Source: Arenicola marina
Lineage: Eukaryota > Annelida > Polychaeta > Arenicolidae
NCBI GenBank assembly: GCA_964019135.1
Contig: CAXHSH010000614.1
Location: 162,698-226,697, forward strand
Direction of reading: 5' to 3'
Length of the DNA: 64,000 nt
The notes below the pieces were generated by a model. That model did no database searches. It saw only the letters and a list, made by a program, of their open reading frames with translations, and was not told where the DNA came from. Position 1 is the stretch's first letter; every line of letters begins with the position of its first letter. A program made the translations under genes and the position numbers. This document shows positions 43,745 through 53,512 of the stretch, piece after piece.

Positions 43745-44576
43745 CGCCATCTTGTCTTCTTTGGACTTTTTCATGTGGGCGGCGCCTGGCGTCTCGTCGC
43801 GCTCGGTCAACTGACATGTGATGGTAGTAGATCAAGTGGCGTCGGTACTTGACGACTCTGGCAGCGCAGTGGCGGCATTCGATGAGACGCCGTTGCCTAC
43901 GGGCGTACGTGACCTTCACCGCCTCCTGTTTACAAAGCGTCTGGGCGTTCTGCTTGTCCAATTTGTGGTAGACTCGCAGGTGTCTGGTGACGTCCTGCAT
44001 AAGCTGGTTACACCCGGGCATCGGGCACGGCTTTTGGGGCCGGCACGCCTTTGGGGCGTTCTTTGTCCAAAGCTCCTTCTTTTCTGTCGTCTCCGGCGAT
44101 GGCGTCCGCGACGAGTCCCGTCTCTCGCCTTGGCCCACTGGACGTCCAGCCTCGGGACGTCCAGCACCAGGGGCCGCGCAGCATGACGAACTCGTCGCGG
44201 TTCCTTCTCGAGCCGGTGACGACCTGTCACTTGCGGCCTTGGGGTGGCCCTTGAACGGCCGGTCACGTGGGGCCTCGGCAGACGTCGCTCCCACGCTCCT
44301 GTCACGTGGCTCACGGTCGGGGTGGCCACTGGACGGCCGGTCACGTGGGGCCTCGGCAGAGGTCGCTCCCACGCTCCTGTCACGTGGCTCACGGTCGGGG
44401 TGGCCACTGGACGGCCGGTCACGTGGGGCCTCGGCAGAGGTCGCTCCCACGCTCCTGTCACGTGGCTCACGGTCGGGGTGGCCACTGGACGGCCGGTCAC
44501 GTGGGGCCTCGGCAGAGGTCACTCCCACGCTCCTGTCACGTCGTCTACCCGTTGGGGGCTTCTTCGTCCTGGCCAC
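43745..44576 (-). CDS. Locus 2 segment with C2H2 zinc fingers
   Basis: Encodes four Arg/Asp/Pro-rich 26-residue repeats, a Ser/Pro/Thr linker, then two C2H2-type fingers: CPMPGCNQLMQDVTRHLRVYH and CRHCAARVVKYRRHLIYYH. The fingers are 26 residues apart and are followed by a basic stretch. Fingers of this kind would bind DNA, RNA or protein and could target the recombinase domain downstream. The frame into the following acidic stretch (DEDEDEEERQED) is shifted. Confidence 0.68.
44223..44548. repeat. 78-bp tandem repeat with CACGTG E-boxes
   Basis: About four copies of a 78-bp unit; gtcacgtggctcacggtcgg starts at 44301, 44379 and 44457, with a partial at 44535. Each unit carries two CACGTG motifs (gtcacgtggc and gtcacgtggg). 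78 is a multiple of three, so the frame encodes a 26-residue repeat in locus 2. Confidence 0.92.
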
Positions 44577-44829
44577 AGCCCATGGGGTTCCTGAAGGATG
44601 GGAGGGCGCTGGTCTCTCCGGTGTCTTCGGCGTCCCACCTTAAGTCCTGAAAGCATCCGGCATCCAACTTAGCCCTCAGTGTCATGGGTTTGGTAGGGTC
44701 GTACACCGGTTCTGTCTGTTCTTGTGGACCCACGTAGTCTGGAGGGGCATCGTCCGACGACATGTCCGAGGAGTGGACGGCCCGCTTGGGCGGAAGCCAC
44801 TCCTCGTCCTCGGTGGAGTGTTCAATTGA

Positions 44830-45540
44830 CGGTCAGTCTGGAAAGAACCATTAAATTGTAAGCATTAAAAATTGTACATATTATATTTTAGAACATATAA
44901 TCTTAAGTAATTATATAAAGGCGAGAAAGACGTGCTTAAATGCCAAAGTACGTAACCCAAAATAAAAATAAACGCGCCAAGGCACGAGTCAAGTCCTGGG
45001 CTATCCCCAGGTCGATCTCGTGCTAGGGCCGCGTCTCATCATTACCTAACACAACACTTAACTACCCGCCTCAAGTCACGGGTTAGGGTTTGGGATGGTG
45101 GGGTGAGGGTGTGGGGTGATATAGGTGCGGGGTAGTGGGGGAGGGGTGTTAACTTTTGAATCCACCGCACAAAGACATGACGTCCCAGATCGGCCCCGGC
45201 GTGCCGGGTTCGGCTCTTGTCTGACCATGTTGAGTTATTCACGTGCATGGTAACATACACAGTGACTCAGGGCATGGAGACAGGAGAAGTGAAATGAACA
45301 CGCCGATGGAGGCTCCCTTATGTGCTTTGCGGCGACCATTACTTATGGTGTTGGCTAGTAACTTTGCCACCGTTATATGTCCCCAAAATGTGTTTGCGCG
45401 ATATTTATGCAACGGGTTCAGGCAATAGCAACATGACCAGGCAATTGTATGTTTAGCAACGGTTGTGGCAAGTTTATTGAGGACTGTAAAGCAAGAATAA
45501 TTCAATTAAAAATTCAAGACATTATATTTATCATGTGGAG
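44830..45540. other. No gene seen
   Basis: Spacer upstream of locus 2. It contains a G-rich patch at 45070-45150 (ggtgaggtggg-like) and no convincing exon. Confidence 0.5.
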
Positions 45541-46480
45541 CCCTCATACCACGCCTGCGCCAACCAGCTCCATTGCTGCAAACCACGGCCTATCCCGGCC
45601 CCTCGGGTGCTTCACCGCTGGACACCACGACCCACCCCGGCCCGTTACACCGCTTGACCCCACGACCAACGATGGTCGCCACAACATCCCCAGACATGCC
45701 CTACCGCAGCATAATACGACTTATCTCGGCCTAACCCGCCGCTGAACAGTCCACCTACCGCGGCCTCCGTTAAGTCATAACGCCCCCGTTGTTCGTGTCC
45801 CTTATTTCGCTAGTCTCAAACTAATGAAGGAATTATCCCGCCCCCGTGCCACCCCATCGTTGGACACCACACCATCCCCCGATACCGCCGAACCGCTTAA
45901 CACCTCGACCTCCCTTGTCCCGTCCCACCGATGGACACCACGACCTGCCTCGGCGTGCCCCACCGATGGAAACCACGGCCTGTCTCGGCGTGCCCCACCG
46001 ATGGACACCACGCCCTGAGCCGACCTTTGTTATGTCCGTTATTTCATGTCGCTGTTTTCGCAATGTCAAACAAATGCAGGAGTTATCCAGCCCCGACCCC
46101 CCCCCCCCCCCCCCCCACGCCCCTCGCTCGACACCACAACCGACGCCGCTTCACCCCGGCACTGGACACCACGATTATCCCCGCTCCACCTCGCCACTGG
46201 ACACCACGACCATCCCCGACCCGGCCCACCGCCGGACTCCACGTGCTACCCCGACCGGCCTCACAGATTGACATCACGACCTGCCCCGACCTAGGTCTTG
46301 CCACACCACTGGACACCGCGACCAGCCCCGATTAGCCCAACCACTGTACACCATGCCCTACCCCGGTCTCTCAATCGCCCACCGCTGCACACCACGACCT
46401 ACCCCGGCCCCTGGGCCGCCACACCGCTAGACACCACGACCTACCCCGATCCGCCCCAACACTGGACACTACGATCAGGC
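45540..46480. repeat. C-rich minisatellite, ~33-36-bp unit with a second-level period
   Basis: Many degenerate copies of ctggacaccacgacct followed by acccc-gacccggcccacc. Two non-repeat inserts at ~45795-45850 and ~46030-46095 are related to each other (tgtcc-ttatttc... aatgaaggaattatcc versus aatgcaggagttatcc), giving a ~235-bp higher order. A run of 20 C lies at 46097-46116. Open frames on both strands are by-products of composition. The right end fuses with the Gypsy RT fragment. Confidence 0.87.
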
Positions 46481-48197
46481 ATGTCCTCCATTGCATTCCC
46501 TTTAAGGCTAACTCCATCAATCGTTGACAAGTGGCTGTTCCATTTGACAAACCGAATGGCATTGTCTTATACTGAAAGAGTCCATATTTGGTGATAAACG
46601 CCGTCTTTTCTACGTCTGCTGTCTTCAACGGAATTTGATGATAACCCGAAGTCATATCTAGGGTTGAAAAGATGGTGGCTCCAGACATTGTATCGATGCA
46701 CGTTTGTATATTTGGTAAAGGGTACGCATCTTTCCGAGTCACTGAGTTCAGTTTTCTGTAATCAACACATAAGCGCATCTGGCCGCATTTCTTGGCTACT
46801 AATACTATAGGCGACGCCCAAGGCGAACTAGATTCTTGTATAACTCCTTTTGACTTTAATTGCTCAATTGCTTTTTTCTCCTCATCCATGTACTTTATGG
46901 GGACGCGATGGGGTGGCGATCGTATCGGTTTTGCTCCTGCTGTGTCTATCTCGTGTTGTACGAGTTTAGTACATCCAAGATCGTTATCATCTGTAGAAAA
47001 AATGTCTTGGTAATCTTTTAGAAGCTTTTCTATTGATCGTCTTTCCCTGTCACTCCTCCCTTCAGCCGTTTTAATGAACATCTCTTTTAGATGTGGAGGC
47101 ACTCCTACCAAAGAGTTGGTTTCACTCACTAGTTTTTCACACTCTCTTTGAGTCACCATAGGAACAACTTTCCCAGGTTTCAGTTCGCTGTTAACAGTAT
47201 TCTCCACTGTCACATGCCTCTGACTCCCAGTGCGTCTCACACTAGTTTTAGTAGTGGCCAACTCTCCTCCTAATTCATATGTTCCGTTAAACTGCGTGTC
47301 TTTCTCGATAAACTTCAGTCTTCTTACTGAATCGAAATTATCCACTTCATCTTCATTCTCAGCACTGTATAGCACTTCTCGTGTTCCATCATCGGGCTCA
47401 ATCACTCCAATGATTGCCCCTTGTCTAATTGTCACCGAATGTGCATTTGGGTTCAATACCCTCATGCCAACAACATTACTCTGACTCACATCTACGAGAC
47501 TACATGCTGGAAGTACAGAATATCTCTCCACAAAATTCGAGACCGGCTCTATGATAGCCCTACTCCTGTCTCTTGGCTGTATACTTCTTAAATCTTCTAC
47601 TTGACTCTTTATAATCATCTCCGCATACCCTGGGATTTTGTATGTCTCGGCCACAGACACTGTCCTAGGTTGCACTGACTTCACTTGGACAAATGGTGTT
47701 GATTTATTGTCTATCTCTATTATCCCTTTGCTCATCAAGACATCGATTGTCCCTATGTCTAAGCCCAGCAGTATATCGTCTTTTATGTCCCCTATTGTGA
47801 CTTCCAACTCTTTGCGAAATTCGCCAATTTCAATCTGCATAGTCGTACTCCCATATTCAATCAAGGGTATGCCCCCGGCTTGTTCTAATACTGTCCTTGA
47901 TTTCTTCTTGTTTAATTTTGGTCTGCTTTCTTCTGTCATATTTCCATAAAAACGCTTTGACAATATAGTTTTCGTTGCTCCTGTATCTACCGTGAACCAT
48001 ATATCATTGTCTTCAACTTTTCCTTTTACGTACAAGCCTGCTATTTTGGGAATCTTCTTTTGCGTCATCGCTTTATTCTCGTACTCTAAAAGGAAACATT
48101 GTTGCGGGTGCTGCTCGCTCTCGGTTCTGCGGGTCGCCTCATTTATTTGTTTCTCTTGTTTACCGACCGACTCTTGGCCATCAGAGACGGTCCCCAC
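46480..48197 (-). CDS. Gypsy protease and partial RT
   Basis: Retropepsin-like site IWFTVDTGATKTILSKRF near residue 70 and DDILLGLDIGTIDVL downstream. RT starts near PIRSPPHRVPIKYMDEEKKA and includes SPWASPIVLVAKKCGQMRLC, VDYRKLNSVTRKDAYPLPNI, FSTLDMTSGYHQIPL and KTMPFGLSNGTATCQRLME. Similarity stops close to the position of the catalytic box. Fossil element. Confidence 0.88.
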
Positions 48198-49774
48198 TAG
48201 TTTAAATTAACTTGGGAATCTACGGAGTTTGGATGCCAACCGTTCTGTGCATTCGCTCTGTGCTTCATGGACCTTTCACTCTGAACTGACCTGTGAGGTT
48301 GTACAGCAACCTGTGCTTCACCTCTCACTATTGGGTAAGGACACTCCTTTATGAAATGATCGTCTTTCCCACATCTAAAGCAACTTCGTTTACTTGATTT
48401 AAATTGCCCATTTGGCTGGTATGCATACTGTCTTTTGTTTGGCACTGCCTCTTGGGTTTGCTTGTATCTGCGGTCTTGTTGACATTCTTTACGTAGATCG
48501 TCTACACTGCTACATAACTTGCTCATGAGTGAAGTTAATTCCTTCAGCTCTCCATTTTTCTTTTGATCACCCTCGATCTCTTTTACGTCACTTCTTTCTC
48601 CACTTGCAGTCTCTGTTTTATCCAAAGATGTAAGATTATTTGTGATGACTTTGTGTTTATTTGCTTTAGCGGGAGTCCTTGCTATTCTCTCTGTACTTTC
48701 TTTTTCGTATATCTTTTCTTCTTCGTTACCTTGGGCTGAGGGTTTTAGAGCACGAACTGGTTTTTTATATCTTTGTTCGTATGCCTGCTCGCGACCTGCT
48801 CTCTTTTTAATTTCTTCAAAGTGCACGACTTCATATACCGCCTGCTCCATATCCTCTGGCTCTTTTACATATTCCACATGGAATCTAGTTTTTTCATCGT
48901 CCAACCCATCAAGGAATTTTCTTAACAAGTCTTCGTTGCGGGTTTGCATATCTCTGTGGGGAAAGGCCTTGTTGTACAATCGTTTAAGTTCAGCGGCGTA
49001 TTCTTCAACACTCTCTCCTACATACTGGTAACGATTGTTAAATTTAGTTCTGAATGTTTTCCTGGTTTCCACGACCCTAAATCGGCTGTTTAACTCGTCG
49101 ATGAGCAAGTCGAAACTTTGCCGTGTACCAGGCGTCAGTTGTCCATAGACAAATTCTCCGGCATCTCCTTGCAATCGGGGAAGCAGTTCACAGAGTCTTT
49201 CCTCGTCGGTCCATCTGTTTAATATGGCTACATCTTTGAAGCGGTTGTACCATACATCCCAAGTCTCCTTCCCTGTGAATGGTGGTAGCTTAGCTCCTGT
49301 TTGCTGTCGCCTCCGATGGGCAAAGTCTTCTCTTATTCCGTGGGTCTCACTGTCTTCGCCCCAATCTCCTTCGTTTGGTCCTTCCAAATTCGGTTGTGGT
49401 GCTTGACTTCCAAAGTTGGTTGGTTGCGATTGTTCCCTATGGATCCTATTAGGACGTCTCTCGTATCTACTTGCAGCGGGTGGATTGTTCATCTCCCTCA
49501 TTGCAGTCATCACGGTAGACAATACCTCATCCTTCACGGCGTTACTGATTTCTTTGATTAGACTACGTGTGTCCATAACCGCGGAAGAGTCTCCTGTTGC
49601 TCCTTCCAAGATGGTGGGAATTTTTCTACAACTTTGTTGATTAGTTCCCACAGTCGAGGTTCTAGTTTCCCCATTTGGTTCGTTAGTGACTATCTCACTA
49701 CTCTTTTCAACACGCTGATTTGTTTTCGAGCGAGTTCCCGGTCCGTCCATTTCCAAGACTCCGGTCCGTACCAC
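48197..49774 (-). CDS. Gypsy Gag
   Basis: 525 residues. Gln/Arg/Pro-rich N-terminus, capsid-like region (LPPFTGKETWDVWYNRFKDV; RLCELLPRLQGDAGEFVYGQ; TKFNNRYQYVGESVEEYAAE) and one CCHC zinc knuckle CFRCGKDDHFIKEC near the C-terminus. The order matches Gypsy Gag of the widespread 'retrotransposon gag' type. Fossil element. Confidence 0.88.
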   Translation of the reverse strand: MVRTGVLEMDGPGTRSKTNQRVEKSSEIVTNEPNGETRTSTVGTNQQSCRKIPTILEGATGDSSAVMDTRSLIKEISNAVKDEVLSTVMTAMREMNNPPAASRYERRPNRIHREQSQPTNFGSQAPQPNLEGPNEGDWGEDSETHGIREDFAHRRRQQTGAKLPPFTGKETWDVWYNRFKDVAILNRWTDEERLCELLPRLQGDAGEFVYGQLTPGTRQSFDLLIDELNSRFRVVETRKTFRTKFNNRYQYVGESVEEYAAELKRLYNKAFPHRDMQTRNEDLLRKFLDGLDDEKTRFHVEYVKEPEDMEQAVYEVVHFEEIKKRAGREQAYEQRYKKPVRALKPSAQGNEEEKIYEKESTERIARTPAKANKHKVITNNLTSLDKTETASGERSDVKEIEGDQKKNGELKELTSLMSKLCSSVDDLRKECQQDRRYKQTQEAVPNKRQYAYQPNGQFKSSKRSCFRCGKDDHFIKECPYPIVRGEAQVAVQPHRSVQSERSMKHRANAQNGWHPNSVDSQVNLN

Positions 49775-49833
49775 AGGATGTATGCGGAAAGACTTGCTAT
49801 ATGGCTAACTCACTAAGCTAATCTATCAATACA

Positions 49834-49850
49834 TCCCACTTCTGACACCA
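49834..49850 (-). other. Gypsy primer-binding site
   Basis: On the minus strand TGGTGTCAGAAGTGGGA, a common Gypsy primer-binding sequence, five bases inside the LTR end. Confidence 0.8.
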
Positions 49851-49855
49851 AATTA

Positions 49856-50635
49856 TGTTACGGTATTCAGGTTGTGAATGCCTCGAGTGTTGAATCTTGT
49901 CAGGATGGCTACTCGAATTATTCAATGGGAGACCGTGAACTTTACTCGTAACTTTTATGCTTAGTAAAATCGCTCCTATCGTCAATTTTATTTGTGTTGC
50001 TTTTCCAAAGCTTTTAGTAAAAAGTCGTGAGTTCCTTTCGACAGTTTTATTAAGTACGTTCCAATTCGATCATCAGTTATTACCGATTTCCGACAACTAA
50101 GCTTATTTAAGGTAAACACACTTACTTGCCACGTCACCACCTGTCAAAACATTGGCACGTGGGGGTATTTACTTATGCTAATTTACCCAAGTGCACCTTT
50201 TACTCTCTAGATCTACCTAAGATATGCGCGCTCCAACATTCGACCAATCTAGGTTTCCTTAATTATAGCCTGCTAAAGATAAATATTAGCGTGTGTTATT
50301 ATTCCGTAAAGGAACTCATATGCCAAAATATATCGTACCACACGGACAGCAGCCAAGAGCAGACTGTGTCGTACAACGCTCATGCCCGCCTTTTATAGGC
50401 TCTGACTGGTCACGTGACCAACTCACGTTTTGGTGAGTTCATCTATTTGTCAACTTTTTGGTGAGTTGGGCCCGCGACGGTGAACAAAGATTTCACTCTT
50501 ATTCTTACTTAAACTTGACTATTATGTTGTCCAAAATACCTCAGAATGGATAAACCATGGATAATCTATAGAATTCCGGTGAGTACAAGCTGTGATAAGG
50601 CGTATGACCTGTTAAACCAACTCGAAGTTGTCACA
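49856..50635 (-). repeat. Candidate Gypsy 5' LTR (~780 bp)
   Basis: Minus-strand sequence starts TGTGACAACTTCGAG and ends ATACCGTAACA next to the primer-binding site, giving TG...CA ends. The outer boundary is inferred, because no second LTR is available for comparison. Confidence 0.6.
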
Positions 50636-51064
50636 TTCCTCTATTATCGCCCGCTCGTGTGTCCGCACTGTGATCAGATTACGCTGTCCATTTCATTCAC
50701 TTGATGACCAAATCTTTTCTTATTCTATATATTTCCATGAAATAAATACTCAACCCAATACACAATACATTTCAACATTGTATTACATATGACGTACATT
50801 TTCCTTAACATTTAGTGCACATTACATTCCAACATTTTGTCACAATATATATATATGTATATATATATACAACAATTATATAAATCAACTATACCCTGAA
50901 ATATAATTGCATCATGCAAAGCGGTTGTCCTGTGAATTGAAATGTGTATAACATGTATAAATCAACTATTTGAATATCACATAATGGCATCATTTGATAT
51001 TTACACCTTTAAATATAGCAGTTTCTTGTTCCAGACAAATTGATAGAGACCTGTGTGTAATATG
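50636..51064. other. AT-rich spacer with TA microsatellite
   Basis: TA-rich microsatellite at ~50846-50870. Otherwise AT-rich with no gene seen; lies downstream (3') of the NAIF1-like gene. Confidence 0.55.
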
Positions 51065-52672
51065 TCACACCTTAGCCACGATCGCCAGTGCACTGGTGGT
51101 CGCCGCCTTCTCGTCCTCCTCCTGCTGCTCCTCCTCTTCCTGGCTCTCCTGCAAGCACTTTTGCAGCACGCTCCATGCTTGAGGTTGTGAGCCGAGTGAG
51201 GATGGGGCTGGAGCGACTGGGCACCTCTGGGCGCCACTGACCCCCAGGGTTAACATGCCTCTGTTGTCTGTATATATAAAGACATAATTTTATTATAAAT
51301 AGTCGGGGTTTTCGGTGAAGAAGATATTTAACATTAATTTAGTGAACTTTAGTAGTAGTAGTTGTTTATCACTTGAAAAAGCGTCAAATAATTGTCGCCT
51401 TACATAAGCCAAAACATAGTTACTAACCGATTTGGATTGGCAAGTCAAGGACTTGCACTGCCCCTGTTGGGGCCACTTCCTCCGCGGTGTCGACGCCCTC
51501 GGCCAATCCATCGAGCACCGGTCTCCCTTCTAGGCCGGCAAGCACCAGCTCCTCTGCCGCAGTGAGGGGTGGCTCCTTCCTGCCACCGCCGGTTTTGGGG
51601 TGCTTCGCCGCATCGGCTCTTTTTTCCGCTGCAGTGTATACCATGATAATGTCATTACTATCACATGCATAATTATTGGGGGGAAAAGGGCGGTTAAGGC
51701 ACTGACAAAGTTTCGTTGTTAAGCAAACTCGTAAACAGCTCTTGAATAAAACATTGAAACATTTAATGTGTGTACACTTATGAATAAGCATCAATCATTA
51801 GACATGCACTGCAAACATACCTGATTGTAAAATGTTTTTGTATTTTTTCTTCACTTCCTCGCCGCTTCTCTTTACCTGAGTGTAGTTACTACAAGGCAAA
51901 AACAATACAATCTTAAACACAAGTCTATCTAACACGTCAGTTTTAAATAAAGTACTTAGATCTATATATGCCATGCCTACTCTCCTTCACCACATTCCTA
52001 AACAAAATATACATGTATTTATATATTTGTATGCTGATTTATGCAGATGAATGACTGTCGGAGTGCCCACCGCCCCCCTCCGCTTCCTTCCCTAATAACT
52101 CCTTACACACCTTTGGTCTGTCAGCTGGTGGCCGTACGCAAACGACAAGGGCGGTTCACAGTTTAAAAAGAGGGAAGGGTACACGGGTGGGAGAACTCTC
52201 ACAGACTGACGGGTGGGGAGACTCCCCACGAAAGGGAGTGGAGGAGGGAGGGGGGGGGGGTGCAAGGGGTTATGGTATATTTGTGCCACTAGCATTTGGG
52301 GTCATGCATTTTGGGTGAAACATTTTCAAGGGTCCAGAACCGAAATTCACGCCCAAAATGCAGAAATGTAGTGACCCCCTGTCATCATATGGGAAAAGGC
52401 GCGATATTACGTCAGTGATTGTTGTCTGTTGAGTGCATGCATAGAAGATTACAACCTTGAACTTGAACTTGAAATGTCAACTTTGTTGCTTTGCCATTGC
52501 ATACTACTTACGCGTTCAAGGCGTCTGCAACCTCTTTCCAGGCTGCCTGCTTGTGTTTTTTCGTCAGGCCTGGCGAAAATTTTCCCTCCAACACCTCTTT
52601 CCTCTTCTGCACTTCTGTTACTAATAACAGCTCTTCGTTTACGGTAAAATTCGGTTTCCGTGCCACAGCCAT
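51065..52672 (-). CDS. NAIF1-like Myb/SANT-domain protein, four exons, intact
   Basis: Exons 52512-52672, 51821-51888, 51428-51628 and 51065-51267 sum to 633 bp, exactly 210 codons plus stop, with GT/AG borders and matching phases (2, 1, 1). Residues ~5-75 form a Myb/SANT-like (trihelix-type) DNA-binding domain: RKPNFTVNEELLLVTEVQKR, KKHKQAAWKEVADALNANYT and RSGEEVKKKYKNILQS. It is followed by the family's KTGGG motif (HPKTGGGRKEPPLTAAEELV) and LEGRPVLDGLAEGVDT. The C-terminus is Pro-rich, then a Glu-rich coiled coil (LQESQEEEEQQEEDEKAATT). NAIF1-like proteins are nuclear, and the fold is shared with Harbinger accessory proteins, so transposon ancestry is possible. The start is the first Met and fits the domain boundary. 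No recognisable transposase lies next to it. Confidence 0.87.
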
Positions 52673-52699
52673 CGTTGAAAGAGAAGTTGCTTATATTGC

Positions 52700-52900
52700 A
52701 GACGACAGTCGCACAAACACGGAATCCCCTCAGGGGATTCCCCGCGCAACCCATAGCAACGGCTTAGAACGAGGTTAGCCGACTACGCTTAGTCGTCTAC
52801 GGTAAGCCGGCTAGCCAAATCATTCGTGAAACGGGTTTGTCGGCAAGAATCTTAGACGGCTTACCGTAGACGGCTAAGGAGAGCTAGACGGCTAAGAGCT
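52700..52900 (-). promoter_or_regulatory. Candidate promoter of NAIF1-like gene with κB palindrome and inverted repeat
   Basis: About 50 bp upstream of the start codon is ggaatcccctcaggggattcc (52721-52741), a palindrome containing GGGGATTCCCC, an NF-κB-type consensus. CCATAGCAAC next to it (52749-52758) matches an RFX half-site. Further upstream, cttagtcgtctacggtaagc (from ~52786) is the near-perfect inverse of cggcttaccgtagacggctaag (~52857-52878), a ~22-bp-arm inverted repeat with one mismatch. Function is inferred from motif and position only. Confidence 0.45.
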
Positions 52901-53512
52901 GACAGATGTACGTGAAATAGGCCACTGGTTGTCTTTGGGGACTCTAGCAGTCCAGCCAGCCGGCTTACACCACGTGGCATCAATCCGAACACGACAATTG
53001 TCAAAAACATCCTATACATATCCCAACCTGTTTCGGGCAGTTTATGCAGTATCTGGCCTCGGGTACTTGCGAGGCCAGGGTTATCTTGGTCTTCAGAACA
53101 ATCTGTGACGTAGCTTTCTTATTGAATAGGCATATTCAAAACTACCCACTTTAGCATACCAGCTTGGACGCCATTACATTAGTACGCTGCGTAAAAGGAA
53201 AAGGAGGCTGGTGTCTAATCGAAAACGCACTTTGTGAAAAAGCCCACCGGATCCAAATGCATTTACTGAACTTTTGATTACGGAACTTGTATCTTAAGTT
53301 GCGGTTATATTGGTCAGGGCGATAAGCACTATCAACGAATTGATGATAGTGTCAGTAAAAGTTATGTCTGTCTCTTTTCCACAAGTTACTACATCTATAT
53401 TGTTTTTTGCAACCTAACTTACAGTAACCAGTCATTAGCATACTTCAATGTTTGGCACACAAACTAATTAATAACAAGACCATTGAAATAGTAAAAGAAA
53501 ATCTATGCGGGA

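Larger units (their letters stand above)
41576..44763 (-). pseudogene. Zinc-finger tyrosine-recombinase-like locus 2
   Basis: Order on the minus strand: acidic N-terminal segment (44545-44763), 26-residue repeats and two C2H2 fingers (43745-44576), core-binding plus catalytic exon (42646-~43569), His/Tyr exon (42380-42526) and linker exons 42091-42258 and 41900-41968. A last, weak exon may lie at 41576-41840. The 42646/42526, 42380/42258 and 42091/41968 joins are all phase 0 with good GT/AG sites. Visible catalytic elements are AQRAGPV (Arg I), EDHKTAQEHGPARL (Lys), SLVRKTRV (Arg II) and HSVSTQQRHY (His, Tyr). One in-frame TGA (42982-42984) and two frame changes upstream of the core suggest decay, unless further small introns are present. 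Confidence 0.72.
46480..50635 (-). mobile_element. Partial Gypsy LTR retrotransposon (minus)
   Basis: Parts on the minus strand: candidate 5' LTR 49856-50635, primer-binding site 49834-49850, gag 48197-49774, protease and N-terminal RT 46480-48197. The rest of pol and the 3' LTR are absent from the window, and the left side abuts the C-rich minisatellite. The element is broken but its remaining frames are long and open, so it is probably not very old. It is unrelated in detail to the Gypsy copy at 15.7-21 kb: different primer site, gag and LTR length. Confidence 0.88.

Noticed and set aside
43916-44650. Plus-strand ORFs of 194-218 codons opposite locus 2
   Set aside because: Shadows of the GC-rich 78-bp repeat; the minus strand carries the zinc fingers.
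45566-46335. Pro/His/Arg-rich ORFs in several frames
   Set aside because: Translations of the C-rich minisatellite; no domain and open in multiple frames.
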